DNA of 64,000 nt from assembly GCA_016791425.1 (NCBI GenBank), contig JAEUMQ010000016.1:124001-188000 (forward strand). Direction: 5' to 3'. The notes under the pieces were generated by a model. That model made no database searches. It was not told the origin of the DNA and saw only the letters and a list, made by a program, of their open reading frames with translations. Every line of letters begins with the position of its first letter. The stretch's first letter is position 1. The translations under genes were made by a program, and so were the position numbers. Source of the stretch: Hyphomonadaceae bacterium. GTDB lineage: Bacteria > Pseudomonadota > Alphaproteobacteria > Caulobacterales > Aquidulcibacteraceae. This document shows positions 26,569 through 35,035 of the stretch, piece after piece.

Positions 26569-27078
26569 ATGTCGCAATTCTTCTCCGCCGCCCTTGCCGA
26601 GCCGCGCACGCGGCCGAACAACGAAAGCGTCTTCATGGACTGGGCGCGCATGGCCAGGGAGGCCGCTCAGCAGAAGGCCTCTGCAAGCTGGTCCGTGCCC
26701 GAGGCTTATTTCGCTCTCCTCTTCACGGCCGCGACGTGCGACGGCGAACTCGCCCCCGCCGAGCACGAGACCTTGCTCGCGCTCGTCCATCGCTCCCGCG
26801 CGCTCAAGAGCCTCACCGCCCAGGAGCAGGCCGCCATCAACGCCGCGGTGGTGGAGCGGCTTCAGAACGAAGACAATGGCATGGCCGCCGCCTGCGCCGC
26901 GCTGCCCACGGACATGCGCCTCCCCGCGTTCGCCCAGGCGCTCGACCTGATCCTGGCCGACGGAGAGCTGAAGCCTGCCGAGGCCAGCTATCTGAACCAG
27001 CTCGTCGCCTACTTGGAGCTTGCGCGCGAGGACGTGCAGCGTGTCGCCGAGATCATGATGCTCAAGAACAAGTATTGA
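26569..27078 (+). CDS. TerB-like (tellurite-resistance family) small protein
   Basis: A 169-residue all-helical, cytoplasmic protein. The acidic helix-turn regions AATCDGELAPAEHETLLAL and LILADGELKPAEASYLNQL are typical of the TerB fold, where paired acidic loops bind metal. The start at 26569 follows an AAGGAG site. The molecular role of single-domain TerB proteins is not known. It lies 32 bp before phaC on the same strand, so it is probably co-transcribed with PHA synthase. Confidence 0.75.
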   Translation: MSQFFSAALAEPRTRPNNESVFMDWARMAREAAQQKASASWSVPEAYFALLFTAATCDGELAPAEHETLLALVHRSRALKSLTAQEQAAINAAVVERLQNEDNGMAAACAALPTDMRLPAFAQALDLILADGELKPAEASYLNQLVAYLELAREDVQRVAEIMMLKNKY

Positions 27079-27110
27079 GGCCCGCGCGCGATCAGCGCCG
27101 GGAGAAGCCG

Positions 27111-28907
27111 ATGCCGGACGACATTCGCGCCTTGCATCCCGACGCGCCGTCGCACGCGCCCTCAAGCGCGCCGGAGCCCTGGGAGCCCGATCCGGCGGGG
27201 TATCTGGCCACGTTCGCCACGCTCGACCGCGCCCTGCATGCGAGCGTCGCGCGCCTGACGCTGGGCCTCTCGCCGCGCGCGCTTATGAGCGCCTACAGCG
27301 ACTGGGCCGCAGGTCTCCTCTTCTCGCCCGGCAAGCAGGCGCAGCTCGTGCACAAAGCGGAGCGCAAGTGGAGCCGCTTCGCATCCTTTGTGCAGCATCG
27401 GCTCTCCGAGCCCTCGGACAGCGCCTGCATCGAGCCGCTGCCGCAGGATAAACGCTTCGCCGACGAAGCATGGCGCCAGGCGCCGTTCTGCTTCATGTCG
27501 CAGGCGTTCCTGCTGACCCAGCAATGGTGGCACAACGCCACTACGGGCGTTTCCGGCGTGACGCCCCAGCACGAGCGCGCCGTGGAGTTCGCCGCCCGGC
27601 AATGGCTCGACATCTTCTCGCCCTCGAACTTCCTCTGGACCAATCCCGTCGTGCTCGAGGCGACCCTCCGCCAGGGCGGCGCGAACCTCTATCGCGGCTG
27701 GCTGCACGCGATGGAGGACCTGCACATCGCCATTGCCGGCGACGCTCCGGCCGGCGCGGAAAGCTTCAAGATCGGCGAGAATATCGCGGCGACGCCGGGC
27801 AAGGTCGTCTACCGAAACGAGCTCATGGAGCTCATTCAGTACGCGCCCTCGACCGCCCAAGCGCGTCCCGAGCCGATCCTGATCATCCCGGCATGGATCA
27901 TGAAGTATTACATCCTCGATCTTTCGCCCGAGAACTCTCTGGTCAGGCGCCTCGTGGATGAGGGCTTCACGGTCTTCATGATCTCGTGGAAGAATCCAGG
28001 TCCCGACGATCGCGATCTCGGCATGGACGATTATCGCCGCCTCGGACCGATGGCCGCGCTCGACCGCATCGGCGAGATCGCGCCGGACCGCAAGGTCCAC
28101 GCCGTCGGCTATTGTCTCGGCGGCGCCTTGCTCGCCATCGCCGCCGCCTCCATGGCGCGCGACCGCGACGCGCGTATGCAATCGCTGACGCTCCTCGCCG
28201 CGCAGGTAGACTTCGAGGAGGCCGGCGAGCTCATGCTCTTCACCAACGAGAAGCAGATCGCCTTCCTCGACGATCTCATGTGGGAGCAGGGTTTCCTCGA
28301 TTCCCGGCAGATGGCCGGCGCCTTCCAGCTCCTGCGCTCGAACGACCTCGTCTGGTCGCGCATGGTGCGCGAATACCTGATGGGCGAGCGCACGCCGGTG
28401 TCCGATCTCACCGCATGGAACGCAGACGGCACGCGCCTGCCCTACAAGATGCATTCCGAATATCTGAAGCGCCTCTTCCTCGGGAACGATCTCAGCGAGG
28501 GTCGCTACCGGGTAGGCGATCGCACAATCGCCCTTTCCGACATCGCTGCGCCGATCTTCGCCGTCGCCACCGAGACCGACCATGTCTCGCCTTGGCGCTC
28601 CGTCTACAAGCTGCATCAGCTCACCCGCGGCGAGCTCACGTTCCTGCTCACCAATGGCGGGCACAATGCCGGCATCGTCTCCGATCCGCGCGATCCCTGG
28701 CGCGCCTACCGCATGATGACCCGCGCACCGGACGCGCGCCAGCAGGAGCCCGAACAATGGCTGCGCCGCGCCGCCGCGGCCCAGGGCTCCTGGTGGCCGG
28801 CCTGGCTCGAATGGCTCGCCGCCAGATCCGGCGCCCCGGTCATGCCGCCCTGGCCCCCGGCGGATGCGCTCAGCGATGCGCCCGGCGATTACGTCCTCAT
28901 GGAATGA
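27111..28907 (+). CDS. phaC: Class I poly-beta-hydroxyalkanoate synthase
   Basis: A 598-residue polymerase that links 3-hydroxyacyl-CoA units into PHA granules. The N-terminal PhaC domain (FSPSNFLWTNPVVL) precedes an alpha/beta hydrolase fold. The lipase-like box GYCLGGA carries the catalytic Cys (about C335), with Asp in ATETDHVSPW and His in TNGGHNAGI completing the triad. The start at 27111 follows GGAGAAG. A phasin-like gene and a universal stress gene lie just downstream; a thiolase, which can feed PHA synthesis, is 17 kb away. The FNR/FixK-type boxes around it suggest polymer formation under oxygen limitation. Confidence 0.93.
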   Translation: MPDDIRALHPDAPSHAPSSAPEPWEPDPAGYLATFATLDRALHASVARLTLGLSPRALMSAYSDWAAGLLFSPGKQAQLVHKAERKWSRFASFVQHRLSEPSDSACIEPLPQDKRFADEAWRQAPFCFMSQAFLLTQQWWHNATTGVSGVTPQHERAVEFAARQWLDIFSPSNFLWTNPVVLEATLRQGGANLYRGWLHAMEDLHIAIAGDAPAGAESFKIGENIAATPGKVVYRNELMELIQYAPSTAQARPEPILIIPAWIMKYYILDLSPENSLVRRLVDEGFTVFMISWKNPGPDDRDLGMDDYRRLGPMAALDRIGEIAPDRKVHAVGYCLGGALLAIAAASMARDRDARMQSLTLLAAQVDFEEAGELMLFTNEKQIAFLDDLMWEQGFLDSRQMAGAFQLLRSNDLVWSRMVREYLMGERTPVSDLTAWNADGTRLPYKMHSEYLKRLFLGNDLSEGRYRVGDRTIALSDIAAPIFAVATETDHVSPWRSVYKLHQLTRGELTFLLTNGGHNAGIVSDPRDPWRAYRMMTRAPDARQQEPEQWLRRAAAAQGSWWPAWLEWLAARSGAPVMPPWPPADALSDAPGDYVLME

Positions 28908-28924
28908 GCGCCGATGCGCGTCTC

Positions 28925-28938
28925 TTGACGCGGATCAA
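28925..28938. promoter_or_regulatory. Candidate FNR/FixK-type box upstream of usp
   Basis: TTGACGCGGATCAA matches TTGAT-N4-ATCAA at nine of ten positions. If the activator sits at -41.5, transcription would start near 28973, just ahead of the usp ATG at 28988, with TAGAAG at 28961-28966 as a possible -10. Confidence 0.65.
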
Positions 28939-28987
28939 ACCCAGCCGCCGCCCCCACCGGTAGAAGGCATGCACGGGTGTGTCGCGC

Positions 28988-29788
28988 ATGATGTTCAAAC
29001 ACCTTCTCGTCCCGGCTTTCTCGCTTCAGGAAGACGAAGGCGCCCTCCGCGTCGCAGCCGGCCTCGCCGAACGCTTCGCCGCCGAAGCGACCGCGCTCGT
29101 CATCGATATCCCGCCCGGCTCCGAATACGCGGCCGACGAGGCCTCGCTGTCCGATGTTCTGAATCAGTTGGCGCGGGGAGAGGACGAGGAGCGCAAGCGC
29201 ATCGCCGCCTGGCTTCAGGATGCAGGCATCGCGTTCAAGCTCTCGCACCTCTCCGCATATGCGGCCCTCACCGATCGCAAGGCGGCGGCGCACGCCCAGC
29301 TCGCCGATCTCCTTATCATGACGCGCGCGACGGCCACGCGCCGCGCCCATCGCCTTCTTCTGGAGGGGCTCCTCTTCCATTCGGGCCGCCCCCTCCTGCT
29401 GGCGCCGCGCGATTGGGGCCGCAAGCCCCTTGGCGAGTCCATCGTGATCGGCTGGAAGCCGCGGCGCGAAGCGGTCCGCGCTCTCAACGACGCCATGCCG
29501 TTCCTGCAGAGCGCGCGGAAGGTCGTCGTCGTCACGGTGAATGCGGTCGGCCACGGCGAAGACCTCGCCGCGCAGCTCGCGCGCCACGATGTCGCCGCCA
29601 GCGTCCGCAATATCGACGCCGGTCTGCGAACCGAGGGCCGCGCGCTGCTCGACGAAGCCGCCGCTATCGGCGCCGACATGATCGTGATGGGCGCCTACGG
29701 CCGCTCGCGCGCAGAGGAGACCTTGTTCGGCGGCGTCACGCGCGAGCTGCTCGCCCATGCGCCCGTGCCGCTCTTCCTCTCGCATTGA
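28988..29788 (+). CDS. Tandem-domain universal stress protein
   Basis: A protein of about 266 residues made of two UspA-type domains, the second with the ATP-loop-like MGAYGRSRAEETLFGGVT. Candidate starts are GTG 28979, ATG 28988 and ATG 28991. The last two are preferred because the protein then opens MFKHLLVPAF, the usual Usp beginning, and because the predicted FNR-dependent transcript would start near 28973. Usp proteins help survival during starvation or low oxygen; the biochemical role is loosely defined. It lies between phaC and the phasin-like gene, with a box on each side. Confidence 0.85.
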   Translation: MMFKHLLVPAFSLQEDEGALRVAAGLAERFAAEATALVIDIPPGSEYAADEASLSDVLNQLARGEDEERKRIAAWLQDAGIAFKLSHLSAYAALTDRKAAAHAQLADLLIMTRATATRRAHRLLLEGLLFHSGRPLLLAPRDWGRKPLGESIVIGWKPRREAVRALNDAMPFLQSARKVVVVTVNAVGHGEDLAAQLARHDVAASVRNIDAGLRTEGRALLDEAAAIGADMIVMGAYGRSRAEETLFGGVTRELLAHAPVPLFLSH

Positions 29789-29798
29789 GCGCCGCTGG

Positions 29799-29812
29799 TT
29801 GATCAGGATCAA
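29799..29812. promoter_or_regulatory. Perfect FNR/FixK-type box upstream of phasin-like gene
   Basis: TTGATCAGGATCAA is an exact TTGAT-N4-ATCAA palindrome, 11 bases after the usp stop and 49 bases before the phasin-like start. A -41.5 activator position predicts transcription from about 29847, next to the GAGGAGG ribosome site. Confidence 0.75.
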
Positions 29813-29860
29813 CGCCATCTTTGCCTGTTGCGGCTCAGTCGTTCGCGAGGAGGTGAAGCG

Positions 29861-30250
29861 ATGTCGCAGGCACACCCGAGAAGGAAGCTGGAATCGATCG
29901 AAGCAGCGGCGGACTGGCTGGCCGCGCTTCCCGGCGCGGACCCCGCTGGGATGTCGCTTGTCCTTGCCAAGATGTACCGCGCCGCCGCATGGAACGTCCA
30001 CCTGGCGGAGACGATGCTGCAGGCGTCCCGGCACGTGATCGACGTCTCGCGCGAGGTGCTGCGCCAACAGCAGGACGCGACGCTGAGGGCCTGGCGCGAA
30101 CAGATTGAGGCCGCATCGTCCTCCGCCGACACAGACCAGCTCGCGCCCTTCGCCGCCGTCGGCAAGGCCGCATTCGACATGAGCAGCGCCATGCTGCAAG
30201 CGCAGCGCGGCGCCGTGCAGGCCTTCGCCGACCAGGCCCGCAATCGCTGA
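29861..30250 (+). CDS. Phasin-like small helical protein
   Basis: A 129-residue, mostly helical protein. The ATG at 29861 is chosen because GAGGAGGTG lies just upstream; an in-frame start at 29828 lacks this. Helices such as AETMLQASRHVIDVSREVLRQ and FDMSSAMLQAQRGAVQAFA are Ala/Gln-rich and amphipathic, as in phasins, which coat PHA granules. The nearby PHA synthase supports this. No diagnostic motif is visible, so the family call is partly contextual. Confidence 0.6.
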   Translation: MSQAHPRRKLESIEAAADWLAALPGADPAGMSLVLAKMYRAAAWNVHLAETMLQASRHVIDVSREVLRQQQDATLRAWREQIEAASSSADTDQLAPFAAVGKAAFDMSSAMLQAQRGAVQAFADQARNR

Positions 30251-30337
30251 GCCCATGCCCCGGGGGCCACTTCAGGCGCCGGGCACACGCCAGCTCCAAC
30301 GTCGGCCGTGGCCGGCGCGTGCGGGGAAGCGCCCCCG

Positions 30338-31354
30338 CTATTGAGCCGCTTGCGCGTGAGCGGCGAGGATTTCCCGCACCGTCTCCACCGTCCGCGACCG
30401 CGCGATGCCGCACTCGGTCGCGATGCCAAAGCTCGGCGCCGCCCGCCGCGCCGCCTCGATGCGCCGGCGCGTACCCTCTGCGCCATCCGCTGCGTGCACG
30501 AGCCCAAGGAAGAGCTCGCATCCCGGATCGAGACTCAAACCCTTCAACGGCGCGAAATAGGCATCGTCGCTGCGATCGGCCGGGACCGGAAGGTGCACCC
30601 AGGCCAGCGGATGCTCTGTCGCTTCCGCGATCAGGTTGGCAAGTTCAACCGCTTTGCCCGTGTCGATCGGTTCGATGAAGTGCGCCGCGTCGAGATCGCC
30701 GTAGCAGAGATGCACCCCGAGTTCCGCCTCGCTCGGGACCGCCGCGGAGATCCGCTGGAAGGCGGCGCGGAAGACTTGCTCCATGCCTGGAAAGCCGGGC
30801 ATTTGCGCAAACCGGCCGTCCCACATGATCATCTCGATGCAAACGTCCCATTGGATCGCGAGATCGCCCGGCGGAATGCGCGCGACGATGCGCTCGACCT
30901 CGCGGATCATCGCGGCTTCGTACGCGGGCAGCACGACCGGAACGTCCTCAGGCGCGACGAACGCGCCGATGATCGCGAACGGCGTCGGCAGGCAGACCTG
31001 GAAGCGGACATCCTTCGGCAGATCCCCGCGCTGGCGCGCGACGAGAAAGTCCTGGTAGGAGGCCCAGGCCTCGCGCGCATAGCCCAACTCGCCGAAATGG
31101 ATCTCCTTGGGTTTCACGCCGGGCGCGACCCGCATCAGGCACATGCCGAGCCCGGCCGGCATGCGATCCAGCACGACCTTGAGATAGGGGCTGGAGCGCA
31201 GCAGCGGATATTGCCAGCTCACCCAGAGCCGACGGCCGCCGACCTCGCCGTCCGGGCATCGCTTCAGATGCGCGCCGACCGATTTGCCGACTTCGCGAAA
31301 GACCTCCTCGGCGGTGTCAAAGCCGATGCTGCCGACGAAATGCACGTGCGTCAT
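30338..31354 (-). CDS. MetE-core/UROD-like barrel protein of unknown reaction
   Basis: A 338-residue protein resembling the C-terminal catalytic barrel of cobalamin-independent methionine synthase, without the N-terminal folate domain. The zinc-type motif HxC is present in ELGVHLCYGD (His215, Cys217) and a third Cys lies in IATECGIARSR (Cys315), where MetE has NPDCGLKTR. The IQWDVCIEM strand (about 168-176) is also MetE/UROD-like. It is the last gene of the catabolic cluster and its ATG overlaps the FAH-family gene. True methionine synthesis is unlikely in this context; transfer of a methyl or other group from a catabolic intermediate is more plausible. The reaction is unknown. Confidence 0.6.
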   Translation of the reverse strand: MTHVHFVGSIGFDTAEEVFREVGKSVGAHLKRCPDGEVGGRRLWVSWQYPLLRSSPYLKVVLDRMPAGLGMCLMRVAPGVKPKEIHFGELGYAREAWASYQDFLVARQRGDLPKDVRFQVCLPTPFAIIGAFVAPEDVPVVLPAYEAAMIREVERIVARIPPGDLAIQWDVCIEMIMWDGRFAQMPGFPGMEQVFRAAFQRISAAVPSEAELGVHLCYGDLDAAHFIEPIDTGKAVELANLIAEATEHPLAWVHLPVPADRSDDAYFAPLKGLSLDPGCELFLGLVHAADGAEGTRRRIEAARRAAPSFGIATECGIARSRTVETVREILAAHAQAAQ

Positions 31355-32334
31355 GCCTGCGCCTCCCTGGAATGTTGAACCACGCGCTGATCGATGGCGC
31401 CGAACGGCGAGCGGCCTGCCCTATCGACCGCCTGCATCCGCACGCGCTCGCCGAACGACAGGAATGGCGTCTTCACGCCGCCCTCTTCCAGCGTCTCGAT
31501 CGCGCGGCGCTCTGCGATGCAGGTGGAGCCGGAGGTCTTGTAGTCGGCGTTGGACACCGTCCCGGAGCCGACGATGGTTCCCGCGCAGAGCGCGCGTGTG
31601 CCGGCCGCGTGCGCCACGAGCTCTGGAAAGGAGAAACTCATGGCGCCCCCGTGCGGCTCCCCGAACCAGACGCCATTGCGTTCGACGCGCAGTCGCATCT
31701 GCACGCGGCCGTCTTTCCATTCCTCGGCGAGGACGTCCGGCGTGACGGCGAAGGGCGCCATCGAACAAGCCGGCTTGGCCTGGATCCAGCCGAAGCCCGT
31801 CTGCATCTCCGGCCCCGCCAGCGCGCGCAGCGACCAATCATTGATGAGCAGCACAAGCTTGATGTGCGAAGCCGCCTCCGCCGCGGAGACACCCATCGGC
31901 ACGGCGTCCGTGATCACGCCAAATTCGCCTTCAAAGTCGATGCCGTCGCTCTCCCGCGGCAGCGGAACTTCGTCCGCAGGGCCCAGGAACTGATGCGACA
32001 GCCCCTGATACATCAGCGGCTTGCCGGGGACTTTCGCCTCGATGCCGAACAGGCGCGCCATCAGTTCGCCGTGCGTTGGGAACACCGATCCGTCGAGCCA
32101 TTGCCATGCCCGCGGCAGCGGCGCCGCGAACGCACGTCCCGCCAGGGTCTCGCCTTCTCCCGCTTCGAGACGCCGCGAGAACGCGCGCAGCCCCGGCTCC
32201 GCCCGCGGCCAATCGTCGAGCGCCGCCTGCAGCGTCGCCGCAAGGTTGCGCGCAGGGAGGAAACGGGCGCCATCCGCGGAGACGACCACGAGAGTGCCGT
32301 CGCGCCCGCCCTCGGCCAATGTCGCAAGTCTCAT
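31351..32334 (-). CDS. Fumarylacetoacetate hydrolase family protein
   Basis: A 327-residue FAH-family enzyme. The metal-binding acidic pair is visible in IDFEGEFGVITD (ExE), with further ligands around LINDWSLRAL; GTIVGSGTVSN is the usual C-terminal block. Family members cleave acylpyruvates (for example fumarylpyruvate or fumarylacetoacetate) or act as hydratases late in aromatic ring-cleavage pathways. The N-terminal ~100 residues resemble the FAH N-terminal domain seen in bacterial catabolic members. It overlaps the epimerase gene upstream and the MetE-like gene downstream by 4 bp each, so it is part of the operon. Confidence 0.87.
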   Translation of the reverse strand: MRLATLAEGGRDGTLVVVSADGARFLPARNLAATLQAALDDWPRAEPGLRAFSRRLEAGEGETLAGRAFAAPLPRAWQWLDGSVFPTHGELMARLFGIEAKVPGKPLMYQGLSHQFLGPADEVPLPRESDGIDFEGEFGVITDAVPMGVSAAEAASHIKLVLLINDWSLRALAGPEMQTGFGWIQAKPACSMAPFAVTPDVLAEEWKDGRVQMRLRVERNGVWFGEPHGGAMSFSFPELVAHAAGTRALCAGTIVGSGTVSNADYKTSGSTCIAERRAIETLEEGGVKTPFLSFGERVRMQAVDRAGRSPFGAIDQRVVQHSREAQA

Positions 32335-33251
32335 ACGCTCGGCTCCTTTTCGATTGTCGCGAGCACGCGACGCACAAGTTCCCGCAGCGAACCATCGTGC
32401 ACGAAGCCGACGGCTTCCGCGGCTGGCGTGCGCAACTCCGGATAGCGCCCAAACGTGCGCTCGATATCTGGATCCGGATCAAAGCTGACAATGCGCGGAT
32501 CGGCGCCGGTTTGCGAAGCAATCTCCGCGACGAGATCAGCCATGCGAACACGCAACGCCGGCAGCGTCAACGATCGCGGCGGCGCATCGAGAGTCAGGGC
32601 GTGCGCGACGGCCTGGGCGGCGACATCGACGCTCATCAGCCAGGACGTGGCTTCGGCGCCGACCGGCAGCGAGATCGCCCGGCGCGCGCGCATGGCGTGG
32701 AAGAGATTGCTGAGATAGGCCGATTTAACACCGACCCCGTCGGCAGGGCGCGCCACCAGGCCGGCGAAGCGCAACGACCACCCTGAGATCGCGCCGCGCC
32801 GCGTCAATGTCTCCACCCATTGCTCCATCATCGCCTTGTGCGCGCCGTAGAGCATTCGCGGCGCGAGCGGCGTCGCATCATCGACCAGCGGCGCCAGGGG
32901 GTGATCGAAGACCGCGATGCTGCTCGCATAGATCACCCGCGGCGCGTCCCCGGCGCCGATCGCGGCGTCGAGGAGCGCCATGCTTGCATCGATGTTGACG
33001 GCTTTCGCGAGGCGCGGATCCACCTCCGAGGCGCCCCCGGGGATCGTGGCGAGATGGATGAGCGCGTCGCACCGCGTTGCAAACGCCGCCCTGACGCACG
33101 CCGGATCGCCCAGGTCGCCCTCGATGGCCAGGGCCGCGTGCTCGCGCGATGGCCCAAGCGAACGGTCCATCGCCACGATTTCATGTGCGCTGAGCAGAGG
33201 CAGCAAGCGGCGGCCGAGAAACCCGCCCGCTCCCGTAACCACCACCCTCAT
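32331..33251 (-). CDS. NAD-dependent epimerase/dehydratase (extended SDR)
   Basis: A 306-residue extended short-chain dehydrogenase. The N-terminus has the nucleotide motif VVVTGAGGFLGRRL; the catalytic YxxxK is in MLYGAHKAMMEQ; Asp in EGDLGDPACV fits NAD(H) binding. Substrate not inferable. It lies between the cupin gene (4 bp away) and the FAH gene (4-bp overlap). It may oxidise or reduce a hydroxyl of a ring-cleavage intermediate. Confidence 0.82.
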   Translation of the reverse strand: MRVVVTGAGGFLGRRLLPLLSAHEIVAMDRSLGPSREHAALAIEGDLGDPACVRAAFATRCDALIHLATIPGGASEVDPRLAKAVNIDASMALLDAAIGAGDAPRVIYASSIAVFDHPLAPLVDDATPLAPRMLYGAHKAMMEQWVETLTRRGAISGWSLRFAGLVARPADGVGVKSAYLSNLFHAMRARRAISLPVGAEATSWLMSVDVAAQAVAHALTLDAPPRSLTLPALRVRMADLVAEIASQTGADPRIVSFDPDPDIERTFGRYPELRTPAAEAVGFVHDGSLRELVRRVLATIEKEPSV

Positions 33252-33255
33252 GCGC

Positions 33256-33822
33256 TCACCGGAGCTCCGGCTCGAATGCGCCGTCGATCAGGATGAAGGC
33301 GATGCGGCAATTCTTGCCCGAGCGGTTGGCCCAGCCGTGATTTGTGCCTCGCTGCACGACGATGTCGCCTGCGCGTACGACCGTCTCGCCCTCGTCCATG
33401 ATGAGCGTGATCTCGCCTTGCAGCACGATGCCGTAATCGATCGTCTCGGTGCGGTGCATGTAGGCGTGCCGGCTTCCCGTACCGGAATGGCTGGAGGCGC
33501 CCGCGGCCCCGACTTCCGCGAAATGCGCGCGCGCCTCCTCGGCGCTGATCTGTTCGAGGCTGCCGTCCTCCGGAGGAATATCCAGCACGCGGATCCGCGT
33601 ACCGTTCTTCGGCGGCGCGAGGACGATGCCCTCTTCCGGAGGCTCTCCCGACGCAGCATCGATGCGCGCCGGCGTCTCGCGCGTGTTCCACACTTCGTAG
33701 AAGACCGGCCCGCGCTCGCCGCCGATGCGCCGAACGCGAGGCGGCGGCGCATCCTCCTGGATGATGGCCGCGCCCTTGGCGTTGTGCCCGGTGACGATGC
33801 GCCGAAACGGGGCTGCGCTCAT
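33256..33822 (-). CDS. Cupin-domain protein
   Basis: A 188-residue single cupin. The start at 33822 is set by AGAGGAG eight bases upstream; the frame is open further but without a ribosome site. The C-terminal barrel has the cupin blocks RTETIDYGIVLQGEITLIMD and VQRGTNHGWANRSGKNCRI, with a likely His metal ligand in each. Such proteins in catabolic operons are dioxygenases, isomerases or regulators. Here the metal site is sparse and no function is assigned. Confidence 0.75.
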   Translation of the reverse strand: MSAAPFRRIVTGHNAKGAAIIQEDAPPPRVRRIGGERGPVFYEVWNTRETPARIDAASGEPPEEGIVLAPPKNGTRIRVLDIPPEDGSLEQISAEEARAHFAEVGAAGASSHSGTGSRHAYMHRTETIDYGIVLQGEITLIMDEGETVVRAGDIVVQRGTNHGWANRSGKNCRIAFILIDGAFEPELR

Positions 33823-33873
33823 GACGTGCACTCCTCTGCAATAACGGCGGCGCCGTTGGGCAGGCTCCACGCC

Positions 33874-35031
33874 TCAGCTCGTACGGCCGCCCAGCGTCTC
33901 GGCGAACCAGTCGGCGATGTAGTCGCGCCCGAAGCTCATATTGTCGGCGCCCACATGCTCCACGCCGCCTTCCCGCTCGGTGAAAAGCTTGAGCTCGCGC
34001 CGCGGAGAGTTCACGAGCTGATCGTAGCTTTGATGCGCATATTCGACGCCGATCTGCCGGTCCTTGGCGCCATGGGTGACGAGGAACGGAACCTTGATCC
34101 GCTCCATCACGCCGTTCAGGTGCATGCCGCCCGACTTGGCGAGGAAATCGTCCAAGTCCTTGGCGCCGAATACCCACATGACGTGCGCCCAATAGTGCGG
34201 CACAGGATTCTCGCCCTCACGCTTCAAGCGCTTTTGCTGAACCTCGGCCCAATTGTGGTTCGCCCCCCAGACCGCGCCGGAAGCGAAGCGCGGCTCGAAC
34301 GCAACGGCGCGCGGCGCATAATGGCCGCCGAGCGAAATGCCGGTCATGCCGATCCGCTTGGCGTCGACATCAGCCCGCTTCTCCAGCCAATCCACCCAAG
34401 CGCTCGCCCAGCGCTCGCTTTCGGGCGTGGCTGCCAAGCCTTGCAGACGCAACGCTTCGCCGGTCCCAGGCTGATCGACACAGAGCGTGGAGACGCCGCG
34501 CGCCGCAAGCTCACGCGGCAGCCAGGAAAACCACAGCATCTCCTTCGTGCTGTCGAGGCCGTTGCAGTAGATCACCGCCGGCCGCGCCCCCTCGCCGGGC
34601 GCCGCACACCACAGCGCCGAGAGCGTCCTTCCTTCAAAAGGAATCTCGACGCGGCTCACCCCGTCCTTCGCAAACTCCGTTCCGCGCGTGAAGGATCGCA
34701 GCGCTTTCGCGTAGGTCAGCTCCCGGCCGGGGCGCCCCTGCCCCTGCATGCGCTCCGCGACCTGGTAATAAAGCGACGCGCGCTTGAGCTTGGCCCCTGC
34801 AGAGAGAAGTCGCCCTTTGACCTCGTCTTCCGCGGCCAGTTCGACCAAGGCGTCCGCCACCTTCACCCATTGCGCCAGGAAGGCCGCCGTACCGACGTCC
34901 TCGCCCTTTTCCGCCGCCTCCCGCAGCGGCCGGCACATGTCGATGATCTCCCCGAGCTGACCGCCGCTTTCCACCGCGATCGCGACGCTCAGATTCCAGA
35001 CATAGTTTGGGAAGTAATCGAAAAGCGCCAC
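33874..35031 (-). CDS. Alpha/beta hydrolase, pseudooxynicotine-hydrolase/FrsA-like
   Basis: A 385-residue hydrolase with an N-terminal helical domain (1-125) and a C-terminal alpha/beta fold. The nucleophile Ser lies in MTGISLGGHYAP (about S233); Asp in THGAKDRQIG and His in GGVEHVGADNM complete the triad. The two-part layout resembles 2,6-dihydroxypseudooxynicotine hydrolase and FrsA-type esterases; some members cut C-C bonds of 1,3-diketone or vinylogous acid intermediates. It lies directly after the extradiol dioxygenase gene (4-bp spacing), a position that fits hydrolysis of a ring-cleavage product. Confidence 0.8.
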   Translation of the reverse strand: MALFDYFPNYVWNLSVAIAVESGGQLGEIIDMCRPLREAAEKGEDVGTAAFLAQWVKVADALVELAAEDEVKGRLLSAGAKLKRASLYYQVAERMQGQGRPGRELTYAKALRSFTRGTEFAKDGVSRVEIPFEGRTLSALWCAAPGEGARPAVIYCNGLDSTKEMLWFSWLPRELAARGVSTLCVDQPGTGEALRLQGLAATPESERWASAWVDWLEKRADVDAKRIGMTGISLGGHYAPRAVAFEPRFASGAVWGANHNWAEVQQKRLKREGENPVPHYWAHVMWVFGAKDLDDFLAKSGGMHLNGVMERIKVPFLVTHGAKDRQIGVEYAHQSYDQLVNSPRRELKLFTEREGGVEHVGADNMSFGRDYIADWFAETLGGRTS

Positions 35032-35035
35032 CGGC

